Source of the DNA: Telmatactis stephensoni
Lineage: Eukaryota > Cnidaria > Anthozoa > Actiniaria > Isophelliidae
Assembly: GCA_029948255.1 (NCBI GenBank)
Contig: JALIZF010001480.1
Location: 67,001-131,000, forward strand
Reading direction: 5' to 3'
DNA length: 64,000 bases
Shown in pieces: positions 54,401 through 64,000 of this stretch (the first letter of the stretch is position 1; the number at the start of each line of letters is the position of its first letter). The notes under the pieces are model-generated. The model was not told where the DNA came from. It did not search any database and saw only the letters and a program-made list of their open reading frames with translations. A program made the translations under genes and the position numbers.

Positions 54401-54444
54401 CAAGAGGAAAGAAGAAAAAGACAAATGCCCAAGACGTAAAATAA
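48406..54444 (+). CDS. ZNF511: ZNF511-type C2H2 zinc-finger protein
   Basis: Nine exons: 48406-48573, 48656-48726, 49926-49988, 50067-50208, 50890-50946, 51615-51694, 52989-53061, 54230-54267, 54339-54444; 798 nt, 265 aa (human about 250). Three C2H2 fingers follow: CX4C-X12-HX4H (about residues 87-109), CX2C-X12-HX4H (113-135) and CX4C-X12-HX4H (151-173). Between them sit the family's signature LLDIHILENHDTLFQ and, after finger 3, YPSDFRFNKPSRK. The C-terminus has VCFGRGSSRGFHR and a basic KKKK end, like the vertebrate protein. The start is the weak point: in-frame ATGs lie at 48382, 48406 and 48508, and only PLCPEDSFFE just before the first donor resembles the family. The N-terminal ~45 residues are unusually aromatic, so a different first exon is possible. 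The family's function is poorly known; nucleic-acid binding is likely. Confidence 0.88.
49010..49033. repeat. Poly-G run
   Basis: About 24 consecutive G in ZNF511 intron 2, followed after ~95 bp by repeated TCATCTCGCCCCC words. Confidence 0.9.
49310..49430. repeat. Relative of the interior of element A
   Basis: ATCAAAAAGTCACTTAGGTC, TTTTCACAG and CCCTTCA, preceded by TTTTTCAATCATGGTATAAAATG, match 19855-19945 block by block. Only one half is present here. Confidence 0.6.
49585..49860. repeat. AT-rich stretch with (TA)n tracts
   Basis: TATATATATA runs at about 49591 and 49838 bracket AT-rich DNA in ZNF511 intron 2; nothing else seen. Confidence 0.7.
50275..50640. repeat. Interspersed repeat family R, copy 3, interrupted
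   Basis: CATAGATGATGTCATTC, TCTGATTGGTTGGAATG, GATTGAGAACAATA and then CACTCAACTTCGT, TTTGTTCTCAGCAAATTTTGAC follow the order of copies 1 and 2. The MITE at 50449-50578 separates GAGAACAATA from the CACTCAACTTCG part, which are nearly adjacent in the other copies. Confidence 0.72.
50449..50578. mobile_element. 130-bp MITE inserted in repeat R
   Basis: The ends GAGGGATTTCATGGCAGCC and GGCTGCCATGAAATCCCTC are perfect inverted repeats, extended by CATGTTTGTGG / CCACAAACATG. The target duplication is unclear (ATAG-like on both sides). Confidence 0.8.
51116..51456. mobile_element. Inverted-repeat element
   Basis: GCCCTTTGCAGGATGTGGTCACGTGAC at the left has a diverged complement at the right (GTCATGTGACCAGGTCTTGC...). 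Arms are about 28 bp, interior 285 bp, in ZNF511 intron 5. Outer parts (AAAATGG / CCATTTTG) suggest the borders may be wider. Confidence 0.5.
51760..52935. repeat. GGTGTCAGTAAGTGGTTGGTAA minisatellite, split
   Basis: Units of about 20-22 bp run from 51760 to about 52045 and resume at about 52797-52935. The gap holds a LINE fragment and its flanks. Units on the two sides differ slightly (TCAGTAAG versus TCAGGAAG). The array lies in ZNF511 intron 6. Confidence 0.75.
52430..52800 (-). pseudogene. CR1/L2-like LINE fragment inside a minisatellite
   Basis: Minus-strand reading gives SCGLGALRRVHDILPIDSLK, IIQSHFDYCS and QNRAARIITRSGYEIW, the typical end of a CR1/L2 reverse transcriptase. One in-frame stop follows FDYCSCI. 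The coding part begins right where the minisatellite resumes, so it is 5'-truncated. Confidence 0.75.
53249..53363. mobile_element. 115-bp palindromic MITE
   Basis: GTTCAGTGGTTACACACAAAG, then GAGGCTTCAGGGTACA, are mirrored by TGTGCCCTGGAGCCTC and CTTTGAGTGTGACCACTGAAC. It lies in ZNF511 intron 7. Confidence 0.7.
53524..53922. mobile_element. TTAA-flanked MITE, 399 bp
   Basis: TTAA at 53520-53523 and 53923-53926. Termini are GGTTATTTTTAGTAACAGG / its complement ending AACC, and AAGTTGACACCAT / ATGGTGTCAACTT continues the arms. Length and target match the element at 23471. ZNF511 intron 7. Confidence 0.75.
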
Positions 54445-55086
54445 TATTAAGTCTCATGATGATGTCTATATGTAGTGATTTAGGAGGGAAATATGGAAAT
54501 TGTTCTATTTGTATTCCTGAATTGTCATCATTGTTGTCACAGCCACTCCCAGGCAAGTATGGCAGGGAGAGAGACTCAACCATGCCCTGGCTGTGGGGTC
54601 TCTAGACTCCATTGAGCAGCAGCCTTCCTCCATTCACCAATTACAGCTTCCTCAGCAAGTCAGGTGTTTTCAAATGCCTTTCCAAATTGTGTTCTCCAAA
54701 CCTTTCTATCACAAGTTGATTCTGTACAATGGAATTATTGTGCTTTAGAAAGTATAGCCTACAATTTGACCCTTATAACATTTCATGCCTACTAGTACCA
54801 CTGACAGTGAATCCTTTTTGGATTTTCTGTTCATATTCAAATGTTACTGTATAATGTCAGTAACTGTATGTGGCCATTCAATATTATATATTTAATTATA
54901 TTTCTTTAATTTTACAGTAGGAAATACTAAAAAACATTAATCTCTTTCTGAAAAATTTAAACATGTTTTATGATTAAGTGAGTTCACTTGCTATTTCAAC
55001 ATTTCAGTAACTGAAAATTGTAACAATACTGTAATTCCAATAATTAGAATTAACTTGGTAGCCACAGTAGCACATGAAGACAATAG

Positions 55087-55225
55087 AGTGCTTACAATAT
55101 ATCCGTGCAAAACTTTGTAAGAAATTGCACTAATTTGCACAAATTAAACAATAGAAAACAAAGGATTTCACGTTATTTAGTAAAATTTAGTTCGCTAACT
55201 TTTTCATGGATATATTGTAAACACT
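55087..55225. mobile_element. 139-bp inverted-repeat MITE
   Basis: AGTGCTTACAATATATCCGTG (left) and the near-complement CATGGATATATTGTAAACACT (right) bound AT-rich DNA. Confidence 0.65.
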
Positions 55226-55346
55226 TTAGTGAAATTAACTAGCATAACAAAAGAAGCTACAGAAAAGGATTCTGGAAGTGTAGGCATGAAATTTAAGTTA
55301 AGATGTAAACGGGTGTAATACTAAGTGAAATGAGCCAACAAGTTTT

Positions 55347-55363
55347 TTTATTGCTGGTTTATT
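55347..55363 (-). terminator. Two candidate TBCEL polyadenylation signals
   Basis: AATAAA on the minus strand at 55352-55347 and 55363-55358, about 345-360 nt after the TBCEL stop. Confidence 0.5.
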
Positions 55364-55706
55364 CACAATGAAATAACATTGTCTTCTTTACAAACACTTT
55401 TCAAAGTTATTAAAATATCAAAATCAAATGATATAAAGACTTTTTTAAAGAAAACTTTTACATTGAGTTTTGAAAAGTATAGACTGAGAAAAATGCAAAG
55501 CAGCAGCATGTTCCAATTACACAACATCCAATTCCAATTATTTTCCTATGGTTAACTAAATACCCAAGTTCAAACCCTGAAAAAAAATTAAAATTTTCCC
55601 TCTTTTCCCCTGCATTTATCATCAGTGCTAATGAAAGTGAATAAACACATGTTCACTATTTAAATCTCTGTATAAAGTTACACACTGTTTAGCTAGCAGT
55701 TTCATT

Positions 55707-58700
55707 TTAGTTGTGTTTGTCATGTACATGGATCTCATCCCCATCTTTCATCTTATAGCAATACAAACAGCGTGATGAATATTTCATTTCATCGAGTCCG
55801 CAGTAACCAAATGAGTCATAATAATATACTCTCATTTTGGATGAAGATATTCCTAATTCATTACTAAGAAATTTCTTAAAGTCCTTTGTCGTCTGCTTTA
55901 AGTTTACAGTTCTGATCAAAGGAGCTTGTTCCTCATAAATGATTGAGACTTTTGCCAATGTGGGAGGATCCAAGTTGACGTTAGCAAGTTTATCTAACAC
56001 ACCATAAACTTTAATCAACTCTTGCAAACGAGTGGGAGGGTTCTGGTCATCCATGTGATAACGAATGAAGAACCGTTCAGCATCCTCTCGCTCTTTCTCC
56101 CCTACTTTTGTTCCATTTATTTTTGTTATATTTGGTAATCTTGCTAGCATAAGTTGACGGTTTTGGGGTCCCTCACTCTCCAATAGGGGGATACCAACAA
56201 GCTTCACATCATTTAGCAAAGGGAATGCATTCAATGCATCAATGCTGCTCCAATCAGAGATAGCTGTCTTGTTAAGGCGAAGGACTTTTAAATGAGGAAA
56301 AAGATCTTTGACGTTATTTGGTGAGATTTTCTCTAGAGAGCTATCTGTCATTGTCAGCTCCTCCAAATTTGGGAAGATTTTCCCAACTTTTCTAACTTCT
56401 ACCCAATCTTTGATGCAGTGTTCATTGAGGTACAGTTGTTTGATCAATGGGAAGGAGTTGTCAGTTGCTGTAATGCTGCAATATTCATTAAGGCTAAGGA
56501 ACAATTCCTCCACCCTAAAACAACAATTACAACAAACATATTACTAACAGTTATATGTCAACCAGCAGGCCATGGATGATAAATGGCCAGTAATAATTAT
56601 TATTATTCAAACACCCTCATTCCAGTAAGCACCCCCTCTTGAATAAGTACTCCCTCTTTACTGCATTTTTTACTGGTTTTTGATATTCTGTGAACTCTGA
56701 CCTTCAAACAGTATTGGAATTTGGTTATTCACTTCCATCCACCTTGACAAAACAAAAAATCAATAGTAAAAGTCCCTAAAATCCTACCAAATGACCAACT
56801 AAGTAAGATCTTTAGATGATATATATTTCCTATACTATCATTTTGGTATTAATAGTTCTTCATATTAGCGATTTCTACTTTTGATTGACAGAAGCAAAAA
56901 TGTAAATTTATAAGTTTGCAGAATACTGAAAACCACACTAAATAAGTGCCCCCTGCCTAAAAAAACACCCCCTCCCTAATAAGTGCCCCCTCCCTAAATA
57001 AGTGCTCCCTCCCTAATAAGTACCCCCTCCCTAATAAGTGCTCCCCTCCCTAATAAGTGCTCCGTCCCTAAATAGGTGCTCTCTTCCTAATAAGTGCTCC
57101 CTCCCTAATAAATGCCCCCTCCCTCATAAGTGCTCCCTCCCTAATAAATGCCCCCTCCCTAATAAGTGCTCCCTCCCTAATTAATAAGTGCTCCCTCCCT
57201 AATAAATGCCCCCTCCCTAATAAGTGCTCCCCTCCCTAATAAGTGCTCCGTCCCTAAATAGGTGCTCCCTTCCTAATAAGTGCTCCCTCTCTAATAAGTG
57301 CTCCCTCCCTACTTAATAAGTGCTCCCTCCCTAATAAGTGCTCCCTCCCTAATTAATAAGTGCTCCCCTCGACCCTAATAAGTGCTCCCTCTCTAATAAG
57401 TGCTCCCTCTCTAATAAATCCCTCCTCTCTCATAAACACCCCTCCCTAATAAGTGCACCCTCCCTAATAAGTGCTCCCTCCCTAATAAGTGCTCCCTCTC
57501 TAATAAATCCCTCCTCTCTCATAAACACCCCTCCCTAATAAGTGCAACCTCCCTAATAAGTGCTCCCTCAAATAAATCCCCCTCCCTCATAAACACACCC
57601 TCCCTAATAAGTGCACCCTCCCTAATAAGTGCTCCCTCCCTAATAAGTGCTCCCTCTCTAATAAGTGCTCCCTCTCTAATAAATCCCTCCTCTCTCATAA
57701 ACACCCCCTCCCTAATAAGTGCTCCCTCCCTAATAAGTGCTCCCTCTCTAATAAATCCCTCCTCTCTCATAAACACCCCTCCCTAATAAGTGCACCCTCC
57801 CTAATAAGTACTCCCTAACAAGTGCTCCCTCCCTAATAAATGACTCCCTCCCAAATAAGTGCCCCCTCTAATAAATACCTCCTCCATAAAAAATGCCCCC
57901 TCCCTCTGTCTCATAAGACTGATAATACTACTATTAACAATATTGTAGAGTAAATGATTCTGCAACAAAAACTATGTGAATACAACATTAGATGCAAAAT
58001 ATAATGGTACGTCTGGCACATGTGACTGTTTTATTCTTAAATTCATCCTTTATCCAGTTCATTGAGTGCATTTATATTCTAACAATGAGATAAGCACCAC
58101 CTCTTAAATAAGTATACCCCTCCTCTATCCTTGAAAATCAAATTTAATAAGCACCCAGATGCTTAGTTGAATCATTATCATGGTATTTGTACCCAATAAA
58201 AACATTTTATACAGGGGAGGATCCAGGATAATTATCTTCAGAAGCAGGGTGCACTGTCTTCAGGAGGGGGTGCACCATCATATAAATTGGAAACTGGCAA
58301 GTGTATATATTGGAAAAATATTCAGAAAAAAGGACTAAAGTCATCTCAGGAGGGGGGTGCGCACCCACTGCACCCCTCCCCTAATCCGCCCCTGTTATAG
58401 ACATGCCACAGTAATTTTTTGGGTAGGAATATCAAGGTCAGTGAAGTATGAAAGTTCCCAGCTCGGGTAGCTTTAACAAATATGTGATGATGTGTATATA
58501 TATGCTTACCTAGTAAAGAATCCAAGAAGAGAGTACACAAAGCTGAGAGAAACTCCCGTGTTGTTCAGGATGAGTCTCTTTAATGATGTATGTTCACCAA
58601 TACTGTGGTAACTTGTCAACACCCTTTCTAGATTGTCATCCATTGCTAGTGGATTTCCACTTAAATTCAATATTCTCAGTTGATGTAGCTGTGATATGAT

Positions 58701-59707
58701 GGTAAACACCTTTAAAAGAAATTACATGTCACATTTTGTAATCATTTCTGGTCAGTTAAATAATTCAGTTATGTATATTTCTCTCCATTTTTCCATTAGC
58801 AGAGTTTACATAGTCATATAGAAGCTAACTAGCAACCAGCATATAAAGTTTTTCATCAAAATAGGTTTATTAGTTTTACATGTATGCATGGTAATGATAA
58901 AACTGAGATTATTACCATAGAAACAATTCCCATGGTATACATCAGTGATTGAATCACCTAGTAGGCACACACAACTAGCTATTTATTGCTTTGTTACCTC
59001 TTGCCAGTCTGATATTTTGTTATTACCCAAATCAAGTTCTTCCAGATTAGGACAAAGCTTTATAATATCCTCTGGGTTTCCAGCACATGTGATGTTACAA
59101 CCATCCAATGCAAGAACTGTTCTTTTGGAGAGATCCTGAGCTTGACTAAGACTTGCTGTTAAGACAAAAGTTGTTAACTGAAATATTTACAATATTAATT
59201 TTTAATAATCATTTTACAAGGAATTTAGAAAAAGAGTTGTTTCAATAAATTCACAGCTTTGTAAATTTTGTGGCGCAATTATACCCAGTCAATTTGCTTT
59301 CTTGCAACTAAATTAATCCTGATGAGTACTTTTGAATTCAGAATAATGACAAAAAGGTTCAAATTAATACATAACAGAACAGGGTATTATTAATTCCTTT
59401 TATCTGGTACATAACAAATATCGTTATTCACATTGCTGAATCAGCAAGAAGTGAATGTTTGAGCTATAAAAACCTTTTCGAAACATGGGAAATGCTGAAG
59501 TTACAAATTCACAAGTGATACAATATCAGTTATTTCAAGGACCCTAAGCCATCTTCAACCACCTAGAGATCACGAAACTACAAAATTACCTTTGCGTTTA
59601 GGTGAAAAGCTGATATGATGAAGATTGTTGACTTCAAATCCATCATCGTCGTATTTAGTAAGAAGGGCTTCTTTTAAAGTGACTTCTTTCTCTTGGTGTT
59701 CTTCCAT
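55707..59707 (-). CDS. TBCEL: Tubulin-specific chaperone cofactor E-like protein
   Basis: Four exons (minus): 59707-59590, 59155-58998, 58709-58510, 56514-55707; 1284 nt, 427 aa (human 424). The protein begins directly with a short lead (MEEHQEKEVTLKEALL). There is no CAP-Gly domain, which separates it from TBCE. Leucine-rich repeats follow (NLEELDLGNNKISDWQE, LRILNLSGNPL, LKRLILNNTGV, EELFLSLNEY, LRLNKTAISDWSSIDALNAF). A conserved cap comes next (ARLPNITKINGTKV, EREDAERFFIRY). The C-terminus, about residues 345-427, is a ubiquitin-like domain (MRVYYYDSFG, DEMKYSSRCL, MKDGDEIHVHDK). In mammals TBCEL binds and destabilises tubulin and recruits the proteasome. Most of the protein lies in the large last exon. 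Intron 3 holds a minisatellite and a MITE. Confidence 0.93.
56940..57905. repeat. CCCTCCCTAATAAGTGCT minisatellite
   Basis: About 50 units of roughly 18 bp with small variants (AAATGCC, AAATCCC, AAACACC). Some order is visible at a higher level: AATAAATCCCTCCTCTCTCA recurs every ~100-140 bp. It fills TBCEL intron 3. The minus-strand ORF of repeated Arg-Glu-Gly is an artefact. Confidence 0.9.
58212..58394. mobile_element. MITE with CAGGGG terminus, copy 2
   Basis: CAGGGGAGGATCCAGGATAA (left) and ATCCGCCCCTG (right), with the same GGAGGGGGTGCACC and GGTGCGCACCC interior as 1806-1972. TTATA flanks both sides. TBCEL intron 3. Confidence 0.7.
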
Positions 59708-60946
59708 TGTTCAGATCACTGATAATTAGTGATCTACACAGGGAAAATACATAGAATGCAAATTACTTGTTTTTTTCAAAACACTACAACTAAGCCTCGT
59801 TCGCATGTCAAAGAACGTCACGCTTTGTCACGAAATCATGTGGGTAGCATGACATCATTGGATAAAAATAGACTATTTCAGTCTATTTCAGTCAAAACTT
59901 ATTACTCGTGCCCAGGCCTTTAGGCCGGGAACGAGTTATAAACTGCAAATGTTTTTTTTTTTTTTTTTTTTTTTTTCCTCTGTTCGTCCTGAGAGACTTC
60001 TGATTGGTTAAGAACGTAAAAACAATGCCCTTCATTGCGCATTCATCACCTTTGAGCGAACGCAAGCCAGGAACTTTAGGAATGCAAGATGGCCGACTAC
60101 AAAGAAAATAGCTTTCAGAGACAGGCTTTTCCTGCAGTAGAACAATGTAATTTTTGAGCTTTTAACTCGAGATATACCTATATACTTATAAGAGCTTCAG
60201 AATGGGCTGTTATTTTGAGCTTCATCTCCAATACTTTGACCAAATATCGAACTTTAAATGGAGTACTTGAAAGCCGAGGCCCTCGCGATAACGACTATTT
60301 CCTATGAGCTGAAAAACTACGAATTTCTCATCCTACATGTTGCTAAACGAACATACATAGAAGCAAGTCAATTATATTCCTCATTCAAGCATTCAATAGA
60401 TCTTGAGAGGTTTTTGTACTGAATTTTAATTTAATATCAGAATGGCATGAAACTATATTCCATTGACCTTGTATTTCGCGTTTGGTCACGTAACGCATTT
60501 TATTCATATATAAAACATCCGAAACACGAACGAAAAAATACACGATTTGTTATTGTGTCAAATATGCCGTTGTAGAAGTCTTTACAGCAAACAATTGAGA
60601 TATATAGTGAAATAAGAAGTTGAATAAACTGGTATATTTTTGCATGTTGGAGATATCTAATACCCATGCATGATAATAGAAAAACAAAGCAAACACTAAT
60701 AGCTGTTGACAGACAAACCGACTAATCAAGGTATTTTTTAGTTTAAAAGTTAGCCGATTAAAAAAAGGTCATTATGTTACGGTTAGCTATTTCCTGAAAT
60801 GTTGAAGAATGCGTGAAATGGCTCGGGGAAGAGTACGAATGGAGCCGGTCGTTGGAGCCTCTCTTAAAAAGGGCTCCAGGGGCACGAGTGAACGCACGTG
60901 TGCGTCTAGTATCATATTGTTTATCATGATCAAGTTGTCTTGGTTA
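59708..60946. other. Upstream region of TBCEL, no further gene seen
   Basis: Probably includes the TBCEL promoter. Near 59890-59945 a small inverted repeat (TTATTACTCGTGCCC / GGGAACGAGTTATAA) surrounds GGCCTTTAGGCC. A T-run of about 28 follows. A GATTGGTTAAGAACGT word lies near 60003. No conserved ORF. Confidence 0.4.
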
Positions 60947-61181
60947 GGGACGGACCATTAGAAAAGCGATGGGAGGGGATGGCGAGTTTTGGATTGGCAT
61001 AAATTTTTTTTTGGCCACCAAAAGTGGAAATGAATTTTTTTTCACTTTGGCAGGAATATTGTTTTTAAGCAAATGTCCCGGCAGATTTTTTTTTCAAAAG
61101 TTTCAAAAGTTTTATTGGAAATGATTTTTTTTTTTTGCTTTTGCCCCATCCCCCCCTATCACTTTTCTAATGGTCCGTCCC
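60947..61181. mobile_element. MITE with GGGACGGACCATTAG ends, TTA flanks
   Basis: GGGACGGACCATTAGAAAAG and its complement bound 235 bp. TTA lies at 60944-60946 and 61182-61184. The interior is T-rich on the right and A-rich on the left, so it also folds. The end sequence is similar to that of 13424-13613 (GGGACCGGTCATTA). Confidence 0.75.
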
Positions 61182-61184
61182 TTA

Positions 61185-61479
61185 TTCAATGATAAAAGCT
61201 TTAGGTTTATCATAAAAAACGAATTTGGAAAAAATTGCGCAGTCGACATGGATCTGGATCAGTACGATCCGTGAGGCTTAGTCTCTCTCTTCCGTTTATA
61301 ACACAGAGAGCCCAAGTAAGTGTCGTGTGACCGATCAGTGTCCGTCGCGTAGTGTTCTGACAAACTACACTTAGTAAGGACAACTTGTATTGTCCTGAGC
61401 TTACTTAGTAAGGACAACTTCTATTGTCCTGAGCTTTTGTGATGTTGCGCAATACAATACGTGTACCTAAAGTAGATGT
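61185..61479. other. Short unique stretch with a small duplication
   Basis: ACTTAGTAAGGACAACTT and TATTGTCCTGAGCTT occur twice (about 61368-61400 and 61404-61436). Nothing else seen. Confidence 0.4.
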
Positions 61480-62290
61480 AGCGATTGTAGTTAGTGTAGC
61501 ACTTGTAGTAAGTGTAGTGTCTGTAGCAGGGGTTGTCCTAGTAGTAGGGTAGTAAGAGTATAGGTGTAGTGGTTGTACGTAGTTGGTGTAGCACCCGTTG
61601 TAGGTGTAGTATCTGTAGTAGCCCTAGTACAGCAGTTCCCATAGTAGGCAGTGTACACGTAGTAGCTGTAGTACTTGTAGCCTTGTAGGTGTAGTTTCTG
61701 TAAATCGTGTAATACTTGTAGTATCTGTAGTACGTGTAGTATACCCGTAGCACCTGTGGTAGGAAGGGTGTGTACTTGTAGTAGGTGTAGTATTTGTAGC
61801 AGGTGTAGTCGTTGTAGTTGGTGTAGCACACATGGTAAGCAGTAGTATCTGTAGTACCTATAGTTAGTGTAGTACCAGTAGTAAGTGTAGCTGCATGTAG
61901 TCAGTGTAGTACATATAGTACCTGTAGTCAGTGTAGTATCTGTAGTAGGCGGTGTAGTAGGTGTTGTATACCTGTATGTAGCACCTGTGGGAGGTGTGGT
62001 ATCTGTATTGCAGTTCCATTAGTAAGTGTAGTACATGTAGTAACTGTAGTCAGTGTAGTATGTGTAGTCAGTGTAGTATCTGTAGCACCTGTTGTATGGT
62101 GTAGTATCTATAGTATCTGTAGAGCCTGTAGTAGGTGTTATACCTGTAGTGTAGTTCCAGTAGTAAGTGTAGTACACGTAGTACCTGTAGTCTAGTATCT
62201 ATAGTATATGTAGTACCTGTAGTAGGTTTTATACCTGTAGTACGGTACAAGTAGTAGGTGTAGTACCTATATCTGTAGTATGTGGCAACT
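61480..62290. repeat. Degenerate (GTAGT)-type array, about 800 bp
   Basis: Words such as GTGTAGTACCTGTAGTA and GTGTAGTATCTGTAG recur throughout at spacings that are multiples of three to about 24. All minus-strand ORFs read as Tyr/Thr/Leu repeats. It is not protein-coding. Confidence 0.85.
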
Positions 62291-62899
62291 CTTCTCATTT
62301 CTGTAAGTTGAATTCGTTCATTAGAAAGACTCGATTCATTCAGTTCAACGAAAGGAGACGGAGACGATGCGCGCGCCATTACACCTCACACTTGTTTCGA
62401 CTTCTTTCCATTCCGGGTAGCTTTAAGTAGCTTCAAATACCCTTAAAACTGAGCACTGATGGAGAGAGGGGTAAAGAGCGCACCGTCGGCTTCCTGGGAA
62501 ACGTAACCAGCTTAACTAGCTGGAGGAACTACCGACCCTAAACATTGTGCTTTATTTTAACCTTTTAAATTGTCGAAATGTAGCGTTTTACTGAAATGGA
62601 AGACGTTACTTGATCGGAGAGATTATGGCCAAAGAAGGAGAGTAAAGAAAATTCAAAAGAAAACAGATCCATATATTCGACCTATAGAGGCTTTTTCTCC
62701 CTCTTTGCTTGCCGGCCTTTGAGCAAGCGCGTTCGCATTCTCACTCCTCCCAACCAAACCTTTATTTGAGTTATTCATTACATTTTGAGTAGCCATTACC
62801 CTAAGTTCCGTTTCCGTGAAAGTTCCCCAAAGAGTGAGGGGAATCCAGGTTTATCAGGGGAGTAGCCGCGAGTTTCGTGCGACTGTTTACCCAGCTGGA
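62291..62899. other. Non-coding stretch with a shared repeat word
   Basis: 62410-62500 (GTAGCTTTAAGTAGCTTCAAA, GAGCACTGATGGAGAGA) resembles 12895-12965 (GTAGCTTTAATTAGCTTTAAA, GAGCACTCATTGATGGATAG), so an unnamed interspersed repeat is present. No ORF recognised. Confidence 0.45.
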
Positions 62900-63270
62900 T
62901 GAACAGTTTATATACACAAGCCACAAGAATATTGCAGTTCTGTATGGGATGGGCTGTCTCAGCAATTGAGCGATAAATTGCAAAAACTACAAAATCGCGC
63001 CGCCAGAGTTATTACCTGCTCTGGTTATGACACTAGCTCTGACTTATTACTCAAACAGCTTGGTTTTGAAAAACTGCAAGTTAAAAGGAGCAAACAGAAA
63101 GCTATAATGGTGTACAAATCTTTGAATGCTCTTACTCCTAGTTATCTAGAGGACTTGTTCACCATTAAGAGTGCTCCTTATATATTTAGGGACTCTGAAA
63201 ACAAACTTACTATTCCTAAACCGCGAACAGATTACTGTAAGCGAAGCTTCAGTTACAGCGGCTCTGTATA
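62900..63270 (+). pseudogene. CR1/L2-like LINE 3' fragment
   Basis: The frame reads YCSSVWDGLSQQLSDKLQKL, then NRAARVITCSGYDTSSDLL, and ends PRTDYCKRSFSYSGS before a stop at 63269. This is the C-terminal end of a LINE reverse transcriptase; RT catalytic motifs are missing. A (TTTATG)n run lies about 100 bp downstream (63367-63391). Confidence 0.8.
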
Positions 63271-64000
63271 AAAAAATTATGTCTTGATTAACTTGGCAAT
63301 TGGTTAGCGGGGCAATTGCAAAACGCATAAAAAACGCACGATATTCGATCGCACATTTAAGAAATATGTTTATGTTTATGTTTATGTTTATTTCGCTTCG
63401 CCTAATAACAAACAAGAAACAGACAAACAACAAAATACAATATAGGCAGGGACACCACAACAGTGTGACCAATTACTGTGGGCCCAAATATAGAGAAATT
63501 AAACGATATAGAGAAATTAAACGATATCCATATATTAATAATCATGAATATTAATCAATCTCAATATATTTATGAACGAGATCCAAAATAATTAAAAAAG
63601 GAAAGGTAAAAACATCAGTATCCGTAGCAAGACAATAAGTAGTCAGGATATTCAGGTAAAAAAAGAAAAAGTTATAGAAAAAGAGCGAAATAAAGAAAAT
63701 AGAAAAAGGACTCGCCCCCGACATGACTCGAACCTGTTAGATATGCACCCCCGGAAACAAAGTAGAAATGACAATTTAACTGAAAAATAAAAAAAGGAAA
63801 ATTTGAATTTTGGGACGATTCTCCCGAGACATTCAAGGAAGCTGAGACATCGAATCGACTTACGTTACGGATGAAGATTTCGGCCCCATCCACGCTATCC
63901 CGGTGCTACATAAAACAGTTGTCTTAGCCCGAAGGCCAGGGAGGGAGACGATATCCGGACCCTAATCCATACCTTTAGATATCACCTTAGGGGAAGTTGT
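63271..64000. other. Window end, LINE tail and unassigned DNA
   Basis: Contains a short (TTTATG)n tract, two copies of TAGAGAAATTAAACGATAT (63491 and 63510), and AT-rich DNA. On the minus strand near 63735 GGTTCGAGTCATGTCGGGGG looks like a tRNA T arm, but no A box or clover-leaf was found upstream. Confidence 0.35.

Larger units (their letters stand above)
54445..55706. other. Convergent intergenic region with one MITE
   Basis: ZNF511 and TBCEL transcripts converge here. No conserved ORF. It holds the 3' UTRs and the MITE at 55087-55225. Confidence 0.5.

Noticed and set aside
57519..57776. Arg-Glu-Gly-Ala-Leu-Ile repeat protein on the minus strand
   Set aside because: Reflects the 18-bp minisatellite in the TBCEL intron; the host gene on the same strand splices it out.
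61491..62379. Tyr/Thr-rich ORFs on the minus strand
   Set aside because: All come from the degenerate GTAGT array and appear in every minus frame.

Overview
This is a window of animal nuclear DNA: AT-rich, with intron-rich genes and dense in small transposons and microsatellites. Four protein-coding genes could be rebuilt exon by exon. Every junction used is a GT..AG pair, reading phases agree across all introns, and the summed coding lengths are exact multiples of three. The mix of well-conserved animal genes, introns of 0.1-10 kb, tRNA-derived SINEs, TTAA- and TA-flanked MITEs and restriction-like-endonuclease LINEs suggests an early-branching marine invertebrate. A cnidarian is my best guess, but the sequence alone does not prove it.

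Layout. (1) 1152-10453, minus: a 13-exon calsequestrin-family gene of 405 codons. Its product is basic rather than acidic and ends in KHEL instead of an Asp-rich tail. (2) 10454-11101: a 648-bp head-to-head intergenic region with an ETS/CRE-like motif pair, probably a bidirectional promoter. (3) 11102-43414, plus: a 19-exon ARHGAP32/33-type gene (PX, SH3, RhoGAP, proline-rich tail; 964 aa). Its ~10-kb eighth intron holds four degraded R2/Dong-like LINE copies set in (TAA)n tracts, plus a nuclease-like retroelement relic. Another of its introns holds a three-level nest of transposons. (4) 43415-48405: an intergenic region with two inverted-repeat elements, one inside the other. (5) 48406-54444, plus: a nine-exon ZNF511-type gene with three C2H2 fingers (start uncertain). 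(6) 55707-59707, minus: a four-exon TBCEL gene (427 aa), convergent with ZNF511. (7) 59708-64000: no host gene recognised; a MITE, a long GTA-type simple repeat and a CR1/L2-like LINE 3' fragment.

The four host genes have unrelated roles (ER luminal protein, Rho GTPase regulation, zinc-finger protein, tubulin regulation), so nothing here suggests a functional cluster. The accessory content is the richer part. There are at least four TTAA-flanked elements with GGT termini, a MITE carrying about two dozen GATCG motifs, a hAT-like MITE with an 8-bp target duplication, several long foldbacks, nested insertions that record their own order, and a duplicated splice acceptor in front of an SH3 exon.

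Limits: all calls come from reading the sequence and remembered family features. No alignment, expression data or database search was available.
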